DNA from: Balanoglossus misakiensis
Taxonomy: Eukaryota > Hemichordata
Assembly: GCA_040954595.2 (NCBI GenBank)
Contig: CM082587.2
Coordinates: 2,976,001 to 3,040,000, forward strand
Direction: 5' to 3'
Length of the DNA: 64,000 bases
The notes below the pieces were generated by a model. That model searched no databases. It saw only the letters and a program-made list of their open reading frames with translations, and was not told where the DNA came from. Made by a program: the position numbers and the translations under genes. Positions 12,821 through 24,110 of this stretch are shown here, in pieces (within the stretch, counting starts at the first letter, position 1; each line of letters opens with the position of its first letter).

Positions 12821-15800
12821 CGAAATTTTAAAATTTGGTGATTTTTTGATAAAAACCATGGGTTATAGCTCATGAAAATCATCCAGAAATGTCAATTTTT
12901 CGACTTCGCGAATTTTCAAAATTTGGTGATTTTTTGATAAAAACCATGGGTTATAGCTCATGAAAATCATCCAGAAATGTCAATTTTTCGACTTCGCGAA
13001 ATTTCAAAATTTGGTGATTTTTTGATAAAAACCATGGGTTATAGCTCATGAAAATCATCCAGAAATGTCAATTTTTCGACTTCGCGAAATTTCAAAATTT
13101 GGTGATTTTTTGATAAAAACCATGGGTTATAGCTCATGAAAATCATCCAGAAATGTCAATTTTCGACTTCGCGAAATTTCAAAATTTGGTGATTTTTTGA
13201 TAAAAACCATGGGTTATAGCTCATGAAAATCATCCAGAAATGTCAATTTTTCGACTTCGCGAAATTTCAAAATTTGGTGATTTTTTGATAAAAACCATGG
13301 GTTATAGCTCATGAAAATCATCCAGAAATGTCAATTTTTCGACTTCGCGAAATTTCAAAATTTGGTGATTTTTTGATAAAAACCATGGGTTATAGCTCAT
13401 GAAAATCATCCAGAAATGTCAATTTTTCGACTTCGCGAAATTTTAAAATTTGGTGATTTTTTGATAAAAACCATGGGTTATAGCTCATGAAAATCATCCA
13501 GAAATGTCAATTTTTCGACTTCGCGAAATTTTAAAATTTGGTGATTTTTTGATAAAAACCATGGGTTATAGCTCATGAAAATCATCCAGAAATGTCAATT
13601 TTTCGACTTCGCGAATTTTCAAAATTTGGTGATTTTTTGATAAAAACCATGGGTTATAGCTCATGAAAATCATCCAGAAATGTCAATTTTTCGACTTCGC
13701 GAAATTTCAAAATTTGGTGATTTTTTGATAAAAACCATGGGTTATAGCTCATGAAAATCATCCAGAAATGTCAATTTTTCGACTTCGCGAATTTTCAAAA
13801 TTTGGTGATTTTTTGATAAAAACCATGGGTTATAGCTCATGAAAATCATCCAGAAATGTCAATTTTTCGACTTCGCGAAATTTCAAAATTTGGTGATTTT
13901 TTGATAAAAACCATGAATTATAGATCATGAAAATCATCCAGAAATGTCAATTTTTCGACTTTGCGAAATTTCAAAATTTGGTGATTTTTTGATAAAAACC
14001 ATGGGTTATAGCTCATGAAAATCATCCAGAAATGTCAATTTTTCGACTTCGCGAATTTTCAAAATTTGGTGATTTTTTGATAAAAACCATGGGTTATAGC
14101 TCATGAAAATCATCCAGAAATGTCAATTTTTCGACTTCGCGAAATTTCAAAATTTGGTGATTTTTTGATAAAAACCATGGGTTATAGCTCATGAAAATCA
14201 TCCAGAAATGTCAATTTTTCGACTTCGCGAAATTTTAAAATTTGGTGATTTTTTGATAAAAACCATGGGTTATAGCTCATGAAAATCATCCAGAAATGTC
14301 AATTTTTCGACTTCGCGAAATTTCAAAATTTGGTGAATTTTTGATAAAAACCATGGGTTATAGCTCATGAAAATCATCCAGAAATGTCAATTTTTCGACT
14401 TCGCGAAATTTCAAAATTTGGTGATTTTTTGATAAAAACCATGGGTTATAGCTCATGAAAATCATCCAGAAATGTCAATTTTTCGACTTCGCGAAATTTC
14501 AAAATTTGGTGATTTTTTGATAAAAACCATGGGTTATAGCTCATGAAAATCATCCAGAAATGTCAATTTTTCGACTTCGCGAATTTTCAAAATTTGGTGA
14601 TTTTTTGATAAAAACCATGGGTTATAGCTCATGAAAATCATCCAGAAATGTCAATTTTTCGACTTCGCGAAATTTCAAAATTTGGTGATTTTTTGATAAA
14701 AACCATGGGTTATAGCTCATGAAAATCATCCAGAAATGTCAATTTTTCGACTTCGCGAATTTTCAAAATTTTGTGATTTTTTGATAAAAACCATGGGTTA
14801 TAGCTCATGAAAATCATCCAGAAATGTCAATTTTTCGACTTCGCGAAATTTCAAAATTTGGTGATTTTTTGATAAAAACCATGGGTTATAGCTCATGAAA
14901 ATCATCCAGAAATGTCAATTTTTCGACTTCGCGAAATTTCAAAATTTGGTGATTTTTTGATAAAAACCATGGGTTATAGCTCATGAAAATCATCAAGAAA
15001 TGTTAATTTTTCGACTTCGCGAAATTTCAAAATTTGGTGATTTTTTGATAAAAACCATGGGTTATAGCTCATGAAAATCATCCAGAAATGTCAATTTTTC
15101 GACTTCGCGAAATTTCAAAATTTGGTGATTTTTTGATAAAAACCATGGGTTATAGCTCATGAAAATCATCCAGAAATGTCAATTTTTCGACTTCGCGAAA
15201 TTTCAAAATTTGGTGATTTTTTGATAAAAACCATGGGTTATAGCTCATGAAAATCATCCAGAAATGTCAATTTTTCGACTTCGCGAAATTTCAAAATTTG
15301 GTGATTTTTTGATAAAAACCATGGGTTATAGCTCATGAAAATCATCAAGAAATGTTAATTTTTCGACTTCGCGAAATTTCAAAATTTGGTGATTTTTTGA
15401 TAAAAACCATGGGTTATAGCTCATGAAAATCATCCAGAAATGTCAATTTTTCGACTTCGCGAAATTTCAAAATTTGGTGATTTTTTGATAAAAACCATGG
15501 GTTATAGCTCATGAAAATCATCCAGAAATGTCAATTTTTCGACTTCGCGAAATTTCAAAATTTGGTGATTTTTTGATAAAAACCATGGGTTATAGCTCAT
15601 GAAAATCATCCAGAAATGTCAATTTTTCGACTTCGCGAAATTTCAAAATTTGGTGATTTTTTGATAAAAACCATGGGTTATAGCTCATGAAAATCATCCA
15701 GAAATGTCAATTTTTCGACTTCGCGAAATTTCAAAATTTGGTGATTTTTTGATAAAAACCATGGGTTATAGCTCATGAAAATCATCCAGAAATGTCAATT

Positions 15801-16744
15801 TTTCGACTTCGCGAAATTTCAAAATTTGGTGATTTTTTGATAAAAACCATGGGTTATAGCTCATGAAAATCATCCAGAAATGTCAATTTTTCGACTTCGC
15901 GAAATTTCAAAATTTGGTGATTTTTTGATAAAAACCATGGGTTATAGCTCATGAAAATCATCCAGAAATGTCAATTTTTCGACTTCGCGAAATTTCAAAA
16001 TTTGGTGATTTTTTGATAAAAACCATGGGTTATAGCTCATGAAAATCATCCAGAAATGTCAATTTTTCGACTTCGCGAAATTTCAAAATTTGGTGATTTT
16101 TTGATAAAAACCATGGGTTATAGCTCATGAAAATCATCCTGAAATGTCAATTTTTCGACTTCGCGAAATTTCAAAATTTGGTGATTTTTTTGATAAAAAC
16201 CATGGGTTATAGCTCATGAAAATCATCCAGAAATGTCAATTTTTCGACTTCGCGAATTTTCAAAATTTGGTGATTTTTTGATAAAAACCATGGGTTATAG
16301 CTCATGAAAATCATCCAGAAATGTCAATTTTTCGACTTCGCGAAATTTCAAAATTTGGTGATTTTTTGATAAAAACCATGGGTTATAGCTCATGAAAATC
16401 ATCCAGAAATGTCAATTTTTCGACTTCGCGAAATTTCAAAATTTGGTGATTTTTTGATAAAAACCATGGGTTATAGCTCATGAAAATCATCCAGAAATGT
16501 CAATTTTTCGACTTCGCGAAATTTCAAAATTTGGTGATTTTTTGATAAAAACCATGGGTTATAGCTCATGAAAATCATCCAGAAATGTCAATTTTTCGAC
16601 TTCGCGAAATTTCAAAATTTGGTGATTTTTTGATAAAAACCATGGGTTATAGCTCATGAAAATCATCCAGAAATGTCAATTTTTCGACTTCGCGAAATTT
16701 CAAAATTTGGTGATTTTTTGATAAAAACCATGGGTTATAGCTCA

Positions 16745-17068
16745 TGAAAATCGTCCGAAAATGACAATTTTTCGACTTAGCGAAAGATCAAAATTTCTTC
16801 ATTTTTTTTAAAAAACCATGGGTTATAGCTCATGAAAATCGTCCGAAAATGATAATTTTTCGACTTTGCGAAATATCAAAATTTCTTCATTTTTTTGAAA
16901 AAAACATGGGTTTCATGAAAATCGTCCTAAAATGACAATTTTTCGACTTCCCGAATTTTCAAAATTTCTTTATTTTTTTAAAAAAAACATGGGTTATAGC
17001 TCATGAAAATCATCCAGAAATGACAATTTTTCGACTTCCCGAGTTTTCAAAATTTCTTTATTTTTATA
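16745..17068. repeat. Decayed type A satellite units at the array edge
   Basis: Four degraded units with CGTCCGAAAATGAC and TTTCTTCATTTTT of type A plus private mutations (TTAGCGAAAGATC, CTTCCCGAATTTTC, loss of GGTTATAGCTC near 16910). The array ends at about 17068, where unique sequence begins. Confidence 0.85.
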
Positions 17069-17598
17069 CCGATGAAATGAAGGCCAACCCGACATGTCAC
17101 AGTAATATCTTCTGATCCATCATCTGAAAAAAAAAACAATAGAAGAAAACATCTAGTCTCCACAGGCTATCGGCTGAAAAAAATGAACTGAATAGACGTC
17201 TTCGGGTAATGACGAAAATATCGTGGTAAATGATGAAGAGAGACTGTGCAAACAAGAGCGAAAACCCAAAGCTTTTGGTTTTCGCTCTTGTTTGCACAGT
17301 CTCTCTTTTACCTATTCCTGGCACCACTCTGCATGTTCCTGGTCTTTGGTTGTAGATGGTCTTGAATACCCTACGTTTAACTCTGCAAATGTAATAAATA
17401 TGTTATAGGGAGTAATGGAGAGTGTACTCAATCAATGGCAATCAGTCCATCCAAGGCCTACCTGCATGCTGCAGCCACGGTCGTCATTTGTGTCGATGGC
17501 GCCCTCAGCGACAATCTTGCAGGTCCAGCGATTAAAAATGGCGGCGTCCAATGTCGATGGCGCCCTCAGCGACAATCTTGCAGGTCCAGCGATTAAAA
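17069..17598. other. Upstream region of TYW3 with palindrome and tandem duplication
   Basis: Unique sequence between the satellite edge and the TYW3 start. It holds a near-perfect palindrome (17236-17307) and a 61-bp tandem duplication (17492-17613). No separate gene is supported; the short ORFs here are the two strands of the palindrome. Confidence 0.6.
17236..17307. repeat. 72-bp near-perfect palindrome
   Basis: Perfect 31-bp arms at 17236-17266 and 17277-17307 flank a 10-nt centre (17267-17276) that is itself almost palindromic (AAAGCTTT). A further GGTAAA match continues outside the arms after a small indel. It may be a foldback-element remnant or a hairpin-forming site; nothing shows it to be a gene. 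Confidence 0.9.
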
Positions 17599-17613
17599 AT
17601 GGCGGCGTCCATG
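17492..17613 (+). repeat. 61-bp tandem duplication across the TYW3 start codon
   Basis: Two adjacent, essentially identical copies of about 59-61 bp beginning GTCGATGGCGCCC at 17492 and 17553. Each contains the ATGGCGGCGTCC start context (17538 and 17599). Only the second ATG is in frame with the TYW3 body; the first opens an overlapping out-of-frame upstream ORF. Confidence 0.9.
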
Positions 17614-19218
17614 AAATTTCAACGTTGGAAAGAAGTTGCTCAGTCAGCTACAGACTTTAGTAAGAAAGGCAGCATTGATGACTATATAGTAACGCTGGTG
17701 GAGTATATCAATTCCCATGCGGACTATTTCACAACTAGTTCTTGTTCAGGTCGAGTTAACGTTTATGCAGAGGTAACATAACCATGTTTTCGGACTCTAG
17801 TGCATTGTGTTACTGTTAGTGCTGCGGCACAGATTTAGATGCGTACATCATGTACACGTATCTCGAGATTTGGCCCGTCGTTGGAGGTAGCTCCATGGAT
17901 AGCAAGATCAGACACAAATCCGTTGTCGCTCAACCCCCATTTGCATCTGCATTCACCTGCATTATTTGTTATTTATTTATTTGTTTATTTTTCTTAGAGT
18001 GCTGAGAGTGGGGTTAAGAAAAAGAACTGTACATGGTTATACACTACACATGATTTCGCTGAGGCTGAACGAGTAGTAAGTAATAATTAATTTATTACAA
18101 TTTACATGAAGTGCATTGTTGCAAAGAATTGGTTTTCAGCATACTTCATCTGTTTTTCTTGAATTTCATGTGACATTCATAGCTATTCTAAGTAATCCCA
18201 TGTCAATGCTTGGTTTACAGCTGAATGCCATCAAGGAAATTAAAAGTGATGCAGTGCTTAAATTTGAGCCATTTGTTTTGCATGTGCAATGCAGGACCCT
18301 GGAAGATGCCAGGTTGATGGTAAGTTTTGTTGGTGATTACAATCAATCCATACAGTCCATTGTACAGATCACATTCATCAGTTGCTCCAAATTATAAAAT
18401 GTGCAAGATCTCAAGCCATATTACATGTACAAGTTGTATTATCTAATTCCATGTAATGCTTTTTGTAATCCAATGCAGCATCAAGTGTCTATAGAGTCTG
18501 GGTTTAGAAATTCTGGAATATCCGTTGGGAAATCAGGAAAAATTATTACGGTGAGAAATGTTAGCTTTCATTAACAATTAACTTTTTAAGCCTTGATTTC
18601 ATCATTGAATATCGTAATTTTACATTTTAGAACAAGCTTTGCCAATGCCCTGTCAATGTCAATCATTTTGTTTTAAATTTGTTTTCAAGGCTGTGAGAAG
18701 TACGCATGGATTGGAAGTGCCCCTTGCTGCCGATGGAAATGTCCTGGTGTCTGATTGCTATGTTGAATTTCTTGTTAAACTTGCAAATAAGAAGCTGGAA
18801 GAAAACAGGAATCGTATTGACAGGTGAATGAAATTTCATGCATGGTTTTTCTATATTAATCTTTTGTGAATTTCAATTCATGGTATTAAAGGGAACTAAC
18901 ATAATTCATACACATATTCTGTGTTCTTACCTTTTCAGATTTTTCAGCAACTTGAAGATGCATATCCAACCTACTAAGAAGAACGTGGACCAAACACCTG
19001 AACTGTCCAAGATGGAGAAACAACCGTTGAATTGTACGAACTGTGGCAGCCCACTCGAGGAAAAGTACTCAAAGCAACAAAAACAAACAAAACATTTCAG
19101 AATTCAGAATCACTCTCTAGTCACGGATAAAACAGATAACACATTGGGACAAACCCAGTTAGATTCCGACGATGAAGATGATGACCTTGAGGATATTTGT
19201 ACACTATTCAATACTTGA
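17599..19218 (+). CDS. TYW3: tRNA wybutosine-synthesizing protein 3 homolog
   Basis: S-adenosylmethionine-dependent methyltransferase of wybutosine synthesis, the hypermodified base at position 37 of tRNA-Phe. Exons: 17599-17772, 17998-18075, 18221-18319, 18479-18550, 18690-18823, 18939-19218; all GT-AG and phase-consistent; 278 aa (human about 259). Family motifs: [10 protein letters not shown]-like ([10 protein letters not shown]), [23 protein letters not shown] and [10 protein letters not shown]. The C-terminal tail is lysine-rich, then acidic ([11 protein letters not shown]), as in animal TYW3. The start at 17599 has a good context (AAAATGG). In-frame ATGs at 17551 and 17557 would add 14-16 residues of no family likeness and lie in a recent duplication. 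The 3' end converges on GORAB. Confidence 0.95.
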
Positions 19219-19240
19219 CAACAGTTTGCATGGTGTAGAA

Positions 19241-19246
19241 AATAAA
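19241..19246 (+). terminator. Poly(A) signal of TYW3
   Basis: AATAAA 22 bases after the TYW3 stop codon, giving a very short 3' UTR. A TTTAAT (ATTAAA on the minus strand) at 19248-19253 could serve GORAB, so the two 3' ends may abut; that second reading is a guess. Confidence 0.7.
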
Positions 19247-19863
19247 GTTTAATTTTCTTGCAACCTGAATGTGACCCTGACTTATTGCATTCTTAAGTAG
19301 TAGTACATGATTCAAAATGCACTAGTTCCCCAGGAATTAACCTTCCCTTCCCAGTAGCTACTAAATGCAGCAGCAACCACAGTATATGAAAACTAACAAT
19401 GATTCGATATAACTTGTGAAAAGTTGCACTGCTCAAGTGCTTACAATTAATTGAATGAAGCATAATTTGCTGCAAATTAATGTTTAGACATGTCAATGAA
19501 ACTCGCATTAAAGTTGTCAACATAGCCATCCATGAACATGCCCAGCACCAATCACAGAAATGAAAGCCCCGTCATAAAACAAACGACTCCAACATTCTTC
19601 TGTCAATTCTAAACTATGTACAAAAAGTCAATCATTAAATTATTTGTACATGGGTGATTGTAAATGAAAATTCTTGAATCTACAAATGTATTGGAAAAGT
19701 ATACACCCCAGTATCTAATACCTCTGAAATTGACCATTTTCTGTTTACATTGAGCAGAGCACATGCCAGAAAAATAAATATAGAACATTCCATAATATTG
19801 TTCCCCCTTGACAAATTGCTGGGGTCGCCAACATGACAACACTAGGGGGCACCCCTGGCCCAT
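19247..19863. other. Intergenic / GORAB 3' UTR
   Basis: AT-rich sequence between two convergent genes. No coding exon, RNA gene or repeat seen; probably 3' UTR of GORAB. Confidence 0.5.
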
Positions 19864-21855
19864 CTAGATGGAACACTGGGAGCCATCTTTCTCATCTGGA
19901 GTCGTTGGATCGCTGTTTGCCGTCTCTGTGCCAGTTTCTTTTTTATCCGATGACGGAGACCTGACCTCTGTGCTAGTTGCACTTTTGTCCACCGCACCAG
20001 CCTGTCCAGAATTTGATTGTTCAGAACCTTTCTGCTTGTCGCTGTCTGGCCCAACAGGTTCCGCTGTTGCATTTTCAGCTGAGGATTCCACCCCAGTCTG
20101 AGTTGAATCCGCGGCTGTTGGTGTTGTAACTACTGTCTGTGTCTCGTTCCCCACATCATTACTCTGGATGGCTGCATCATGCTTTTCCTCTTTGTAGTAT
20201 TCTTCCAAATTTTCCAGTTCTAGTTTGGTCATGAGCTCCTCCAGTTTGTTTGCTTTCCTCAATTCATTTTCTTGGATTATAGAATACAAATGTTCGGTCA
20301 ACGTGTCCTTGGCTTCTGTTTTTGCATGCAGGTCAATTTTGGCTGCTATGAACTCAGCTTCGGCTTTTTCATATCTTCTCCTAGTTGTCAAATGAAAATA
20401 CAAGAATTTGTTATCCTTAGCACGAAAACAGGCAACATGAGCTACTTTAAGGCAATACCGACATGTTCATGTGTTGCTATCATGCTTACTAGACACAAGC
20501 ATAATCTCACAGTTCTACTCATTCTCTAATCATCTACAGGGCTTTTCCTAGTTATATACTGGGCAAAAGTTGTGAACCCATTCAATGACTTACTGAGCTG
20601 CCACGTATTCTCTGCTTGCATCTTCTATCTTGTCTCGCAAGATGCTAACATCGTTGCTGATTAGAACATCAGTTTTGGCCAGTTCCTTCTGTATTTCCTT
20701 GAGCTTTTTTGTCTCAGCATCAGCCCGTTTCCGTCTGAAATACAATGCATTGAAACATCCCTTAATGTGTGTGCATTCTTTCATGTAGACCGTAGAGTGT
20801 CGAGCATGCACAAATCAGTTATAAAACTTTCCATTTAGTCCTGTGGCGAAGTACTGTATATATTCTTACCTGTCAGCAACTGCTCTGGCAAGCATAGCTT
20901 TCTTTCTCTTGTTTTCTTCCTCCATCTCTTGTTGTTGTATACGCCTCTTCTCCATGTTTGTCAACTCCCGGCTGCAAAACAACAAACCAATAAAATCATG
21001 GGTGTGCGAAAAAACGTAAACAAGTTTCTCACATTTCTGTACTACAGCAGTGTGTATTAACTGTCAACCTGATGAAATGTACTGAGTTAGCATTCCAATC
21101 GTTCCTTTGTTTACCCGCAGATGACAAGCCAGATTTTACATCATAGTACTCGCAATAGATACCTTATGCCTTCCTTCTCATCAATTTCATGAACCACTGT
21201 TTTGTCCTCCTTTCCATCCTCCTCCTTTGCATCGTTGTCATGGTCGCCAGCTGCAGATTTGACTTTTCGCTGTCTTTGCCCACCCGGCGGTGCCTTCTCT
21301 TCCTGTGTGCCACTTTCAGTACTTCCTGATTTCTTAGCCTCTGCCGGGGCACCACCCACTCGCTGCTGAGGCTTGCCTTGAACTTTCTTGGGCACCGACA
21401 GCCGCTGACTGTCATCAATGTCATCTGGGACTGCTGGCTGCTTGAGTCGCTGGGCTGCTACCGTCCTAGATTTCTGCCGTGGCTGGTGCTGCCGCTGTTT
21501 GGCCATGTGCTGGGGTCTGATTTGATGCTGAGGTCTCCCTTGCTGACTGTGGAAACCATCATAAGATGCGTCGTCCTCTGGAGGAAACACAGCTATGTTA
21601 ATTTCAAGTTTTAAATTTTTGACTTATAATTTAGCTGCCTCTTCATAAGAATGAACCTAAACTAAACCCGCACAGGAAATATTTGTCCGTGATTTGTGAA
21701 GGCACCAAGTACTAAGTAGCATACTCTTCTGGACAGTACACAAACAAAACACACACCTATTGATTGATCATCTATAAAATCAAAACAGAACGTTTCTCAC
21801 CTTCAGTATGCTTTAGTTGTCGAAGCTGGTCGTCTGTAAAACCGGCCCATGCCAT
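19864..21855 (-). CDS. GORAB: RAB6-interacting golgin (GORAB / SCYL1BP1)
   Basis: Golgin of the trans-Golgi that binds RAB6 and SCYL1 and helps COPI traffic. Exons (5' to 3'): 21801-21855, 21163-21577, 20870-20971, 20594-20734, 19864-20380; phases agree; 409 aa. The N-terminus [15 protein letters not shown] matches the vertebrate start (WAGFSEEELRRLK). Residues about 20-155 are a low-complexity, basic Q/R/K-rich linker. The conserved core runs over exons 3-5: [19 protein letters not shown], then [17 protein letters not shown], then [12 protein letters not shown] and [17 protein letters not shown], a long coiled coil. The last about 115 residues are an S/T/E-rich disordered tail unlike vertebrates. 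The ATG at 21855 is fixed by homology. Confidence 0.93.
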
Positions 21856-24110
21856 CACGGTATCACAACAATTCCTGTCTATCAGAGACGACAATGAAAC
21901 CACAAAGTACCTGTGTCATTTACGTGTTTTCAATACCAGAGTTGGGCGAATGCGACGCGCTACAGCTGTAGCCCTTTCATTTGATTCGCCACTGTTTGTT
22001 GCCACGTCAACTAGAACAGGAGAGTCTGATTTTGACGCTGAACAAAGCGAACATTCGAGTGTCACAGGCACATACTTCTGTAGAAACGTTAGTTCTGGAT
22101 GTGTGCGGTTCCCGTATCAGCTGCAGTTGTACACAAAACACAGACAAGGAGTCAAGCAAGATATCTCGATGGACTTCAAGCATTATAGGGCGCGGCCATT
22201 TTGAAATTGGCGTCTCGTATCAAGCGAGACTGGTAGATCTCGTACATTGCGAGAGCTGGAGTCGCTTGTCCCGTGATGCTAAGGGGGAATCCGTTCAGTT
22301 TCGTATAATAAATTAAAAAGAAAAAGAAAATTCGTTGGAGAACGCCATCTGTTCATGATCCAGTGATGTGCCAACCATCAATATTGAATTGAACTGAATA
22401 AAATTTTTGGTTATGAAGATTTTCTCAGCTCAACTCCCTCTCTTTAAATTTTCACACATGTTGAAAGTTTCACACAACAAATTCTCAGTAGACACAAACC
22501 TTGGATTGTCCAAAGGAAAAAACATTTATTCAGAAATATGAATATACTCTTAAACTAAAAAAGTACACAGCCTTCTTCACAAATAAAATTCAGTGTGAAC
22601 TCACATAAAATAAAGACAAGAAAACAATATTTTCTAAAACATATATGTTCTAAATTCTTTCTAAATCATTTCTGCAATTTTTTATTCCTTTTCTTATTTC
22701 CAAAGTAAAATTAAGTTTTGAAGAGAAAATCTCATATTTTCCATTTTATGATTTTTCTTTTAAATTTCAACATTTATTATTTTTAGATCTATTTGTTTAT
22801 ATACAAATATTGCCCCAGTTTAATTTTCAATGATTAAAGAAAAAAATATGAGTTTTAGACAAAGGACAGTGATTTTCACTGGCAATAAATCTTTTCATGT
22901 TAGACATAAGATGTTTATATTTGGCACAGAACCTAAAAAAGGAAGAAAACCTATAAAGGTTTTAAGTTGTTTCAATTACAAGCAGGCTTTGTTCTGTGAA
23001 ATACCCAATGAGTACACTAGCTGTTGACATCAACAGCCTTGGATAAATATTATAACATAAAGAACACTTTATGGTCACCGAAATGATAGCTATTTGAAAG
23101 AACATAGATCACCTGTTAAAACAAAATTACTCAAGCAAACATGTTATGAACATGTCATATCATAGTTTTACCCTAAACGGAAATTCGTAGATACATTTAC
23201 ACAAAATTTCCCCATGATTAACCAACCACCTTTGAAAAAAGTACATGTATCCAGTTTACATTGAGTTCAAACACAAGACAAGAAAACAAGGCACCTGAAT
23301 AATAGCATTTGACATTAATTTTACCAAAAGTGACTGATTTCTTATTGCTATTCAAATATGCCTAGAAAGAATAGAAAATTAATAGTACATGTAACTCCGT
23401 CTCAATTTATTGCTTGATATTTACAAATCCTTCAACACACCGCAAAAGTCAGGCCATTCTATGACCCGACTTCAATATTCTGCACCTCCCAGAATCACTT
23501 ACTCTCAATCATGTACATTGTACACACTTGCATAACACCAAGGTCTCCAGTATACAGGAATACACAGATGCAACTTCGAAGGTGGCCCCAAAAAACATGA
23601 TATGCTCAGAAAATTTACTTCCGTCAAGGAAACACTTCTTGTGCGTACATACGCTGTCGTTTTTAAATCTTAGTTTAGGAAAATATCAAGACATTTCCAC
23701 AGTATTTTGCTGTGGGGTGTACTGTATTCATAGCAACACATCATTTACAGCAGATGGTGACTCGGTCTGTCCAGCACTCTTTGGTTGGGGGTTAGAACCC
23801 AAGCTGGACTTATATTTGCATATTAATCGGCAAATGTGCTTATCCGCCAGTTAAATCATCTGAAGAAAAATGCTGTTGGTACTTTAATTCATGTATTTCA
23901 CCTCTCTACACTATTTGCAAATTTCTCACTTTTTTTTATAACAGCCAGCCAGCTGGTTGTGTCATGTGATCAGTGTCAAAGGTCAAGCCACAGTCAGCTG
24001 TCTGGGTCAAAGGTAATACATGTACTGTACTGCATCGCATCACTGTGCTGTGGACATATTCCTCTCGGAAAATAACAAAAATAAAAATCTCCCAAAATGC
24101 AATTGCCACT
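21856..24110. other. Intergenic: GORAB upstream and ATF6 3' UTR
   Basis: Right of GORAB's start about 450 bp have mixed composition and plus-strand ORFs with no recognisable family (21764-22316), likely promoter and 5' UTR. From about 22320 to 24110 the sequence is very AT-rich and looks like the long 3' UTR of ATF6; TTTATT (minus-strand AATAAA) occurs at about 22528. No other gene seen. Confidence 0.5.

Larger units (their letters stand above)
1..17068. repeat. 88-bp satellite DNA tandem array
   Basis: About 190 head-to-tail copies of an AT-rich 88-bp unit; successive CCATGGGTTATAG boxes lie exactly 88 bp apart (for example 8281 and 8369). Each unit has a CCATGG box, a short TTCGACTTCGCGAA-like near-palindrome and A/T runs. 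Two types occur. Type A (TTTGCGAAATATC, CGTCCGAAAATGAC) fills roughly 1-660 and returns, decayed, at 16750-17068. Type B (TTCGCGAA, CATCCAGAAATGTC) fills the core. The array begins before the window, so the left edge is not seen. No gene is supported inside: 88 is not a multiple of 3, and the only ORFs span units that carry a 1-bp deletion. Location (centromere, subtelomere or interstitial) cannot be told. Confidence 0.97.

Noticed and set aside
1-17068. CRISPR-like regular array
   Set aside because: Units are contiguous with no unique spacers and no cas genes; eukaryotic satellite.
17097-17408. Opposed ORFs between satellite and TYW3
   Set aside because: Both read through the palindrome arms; no family likeness.
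19868-20101. Plus-strand ORF opposite GORAB
   Set aside because: Antisense of the low-complexity GORAB tail, whose frame joins conserved exons.
21764-22316. Overlapping plus-strand ORFs upstream of GORAB
   Set aside because: No recognisable domain; one overlaps the GORAB start exon on the other strand.
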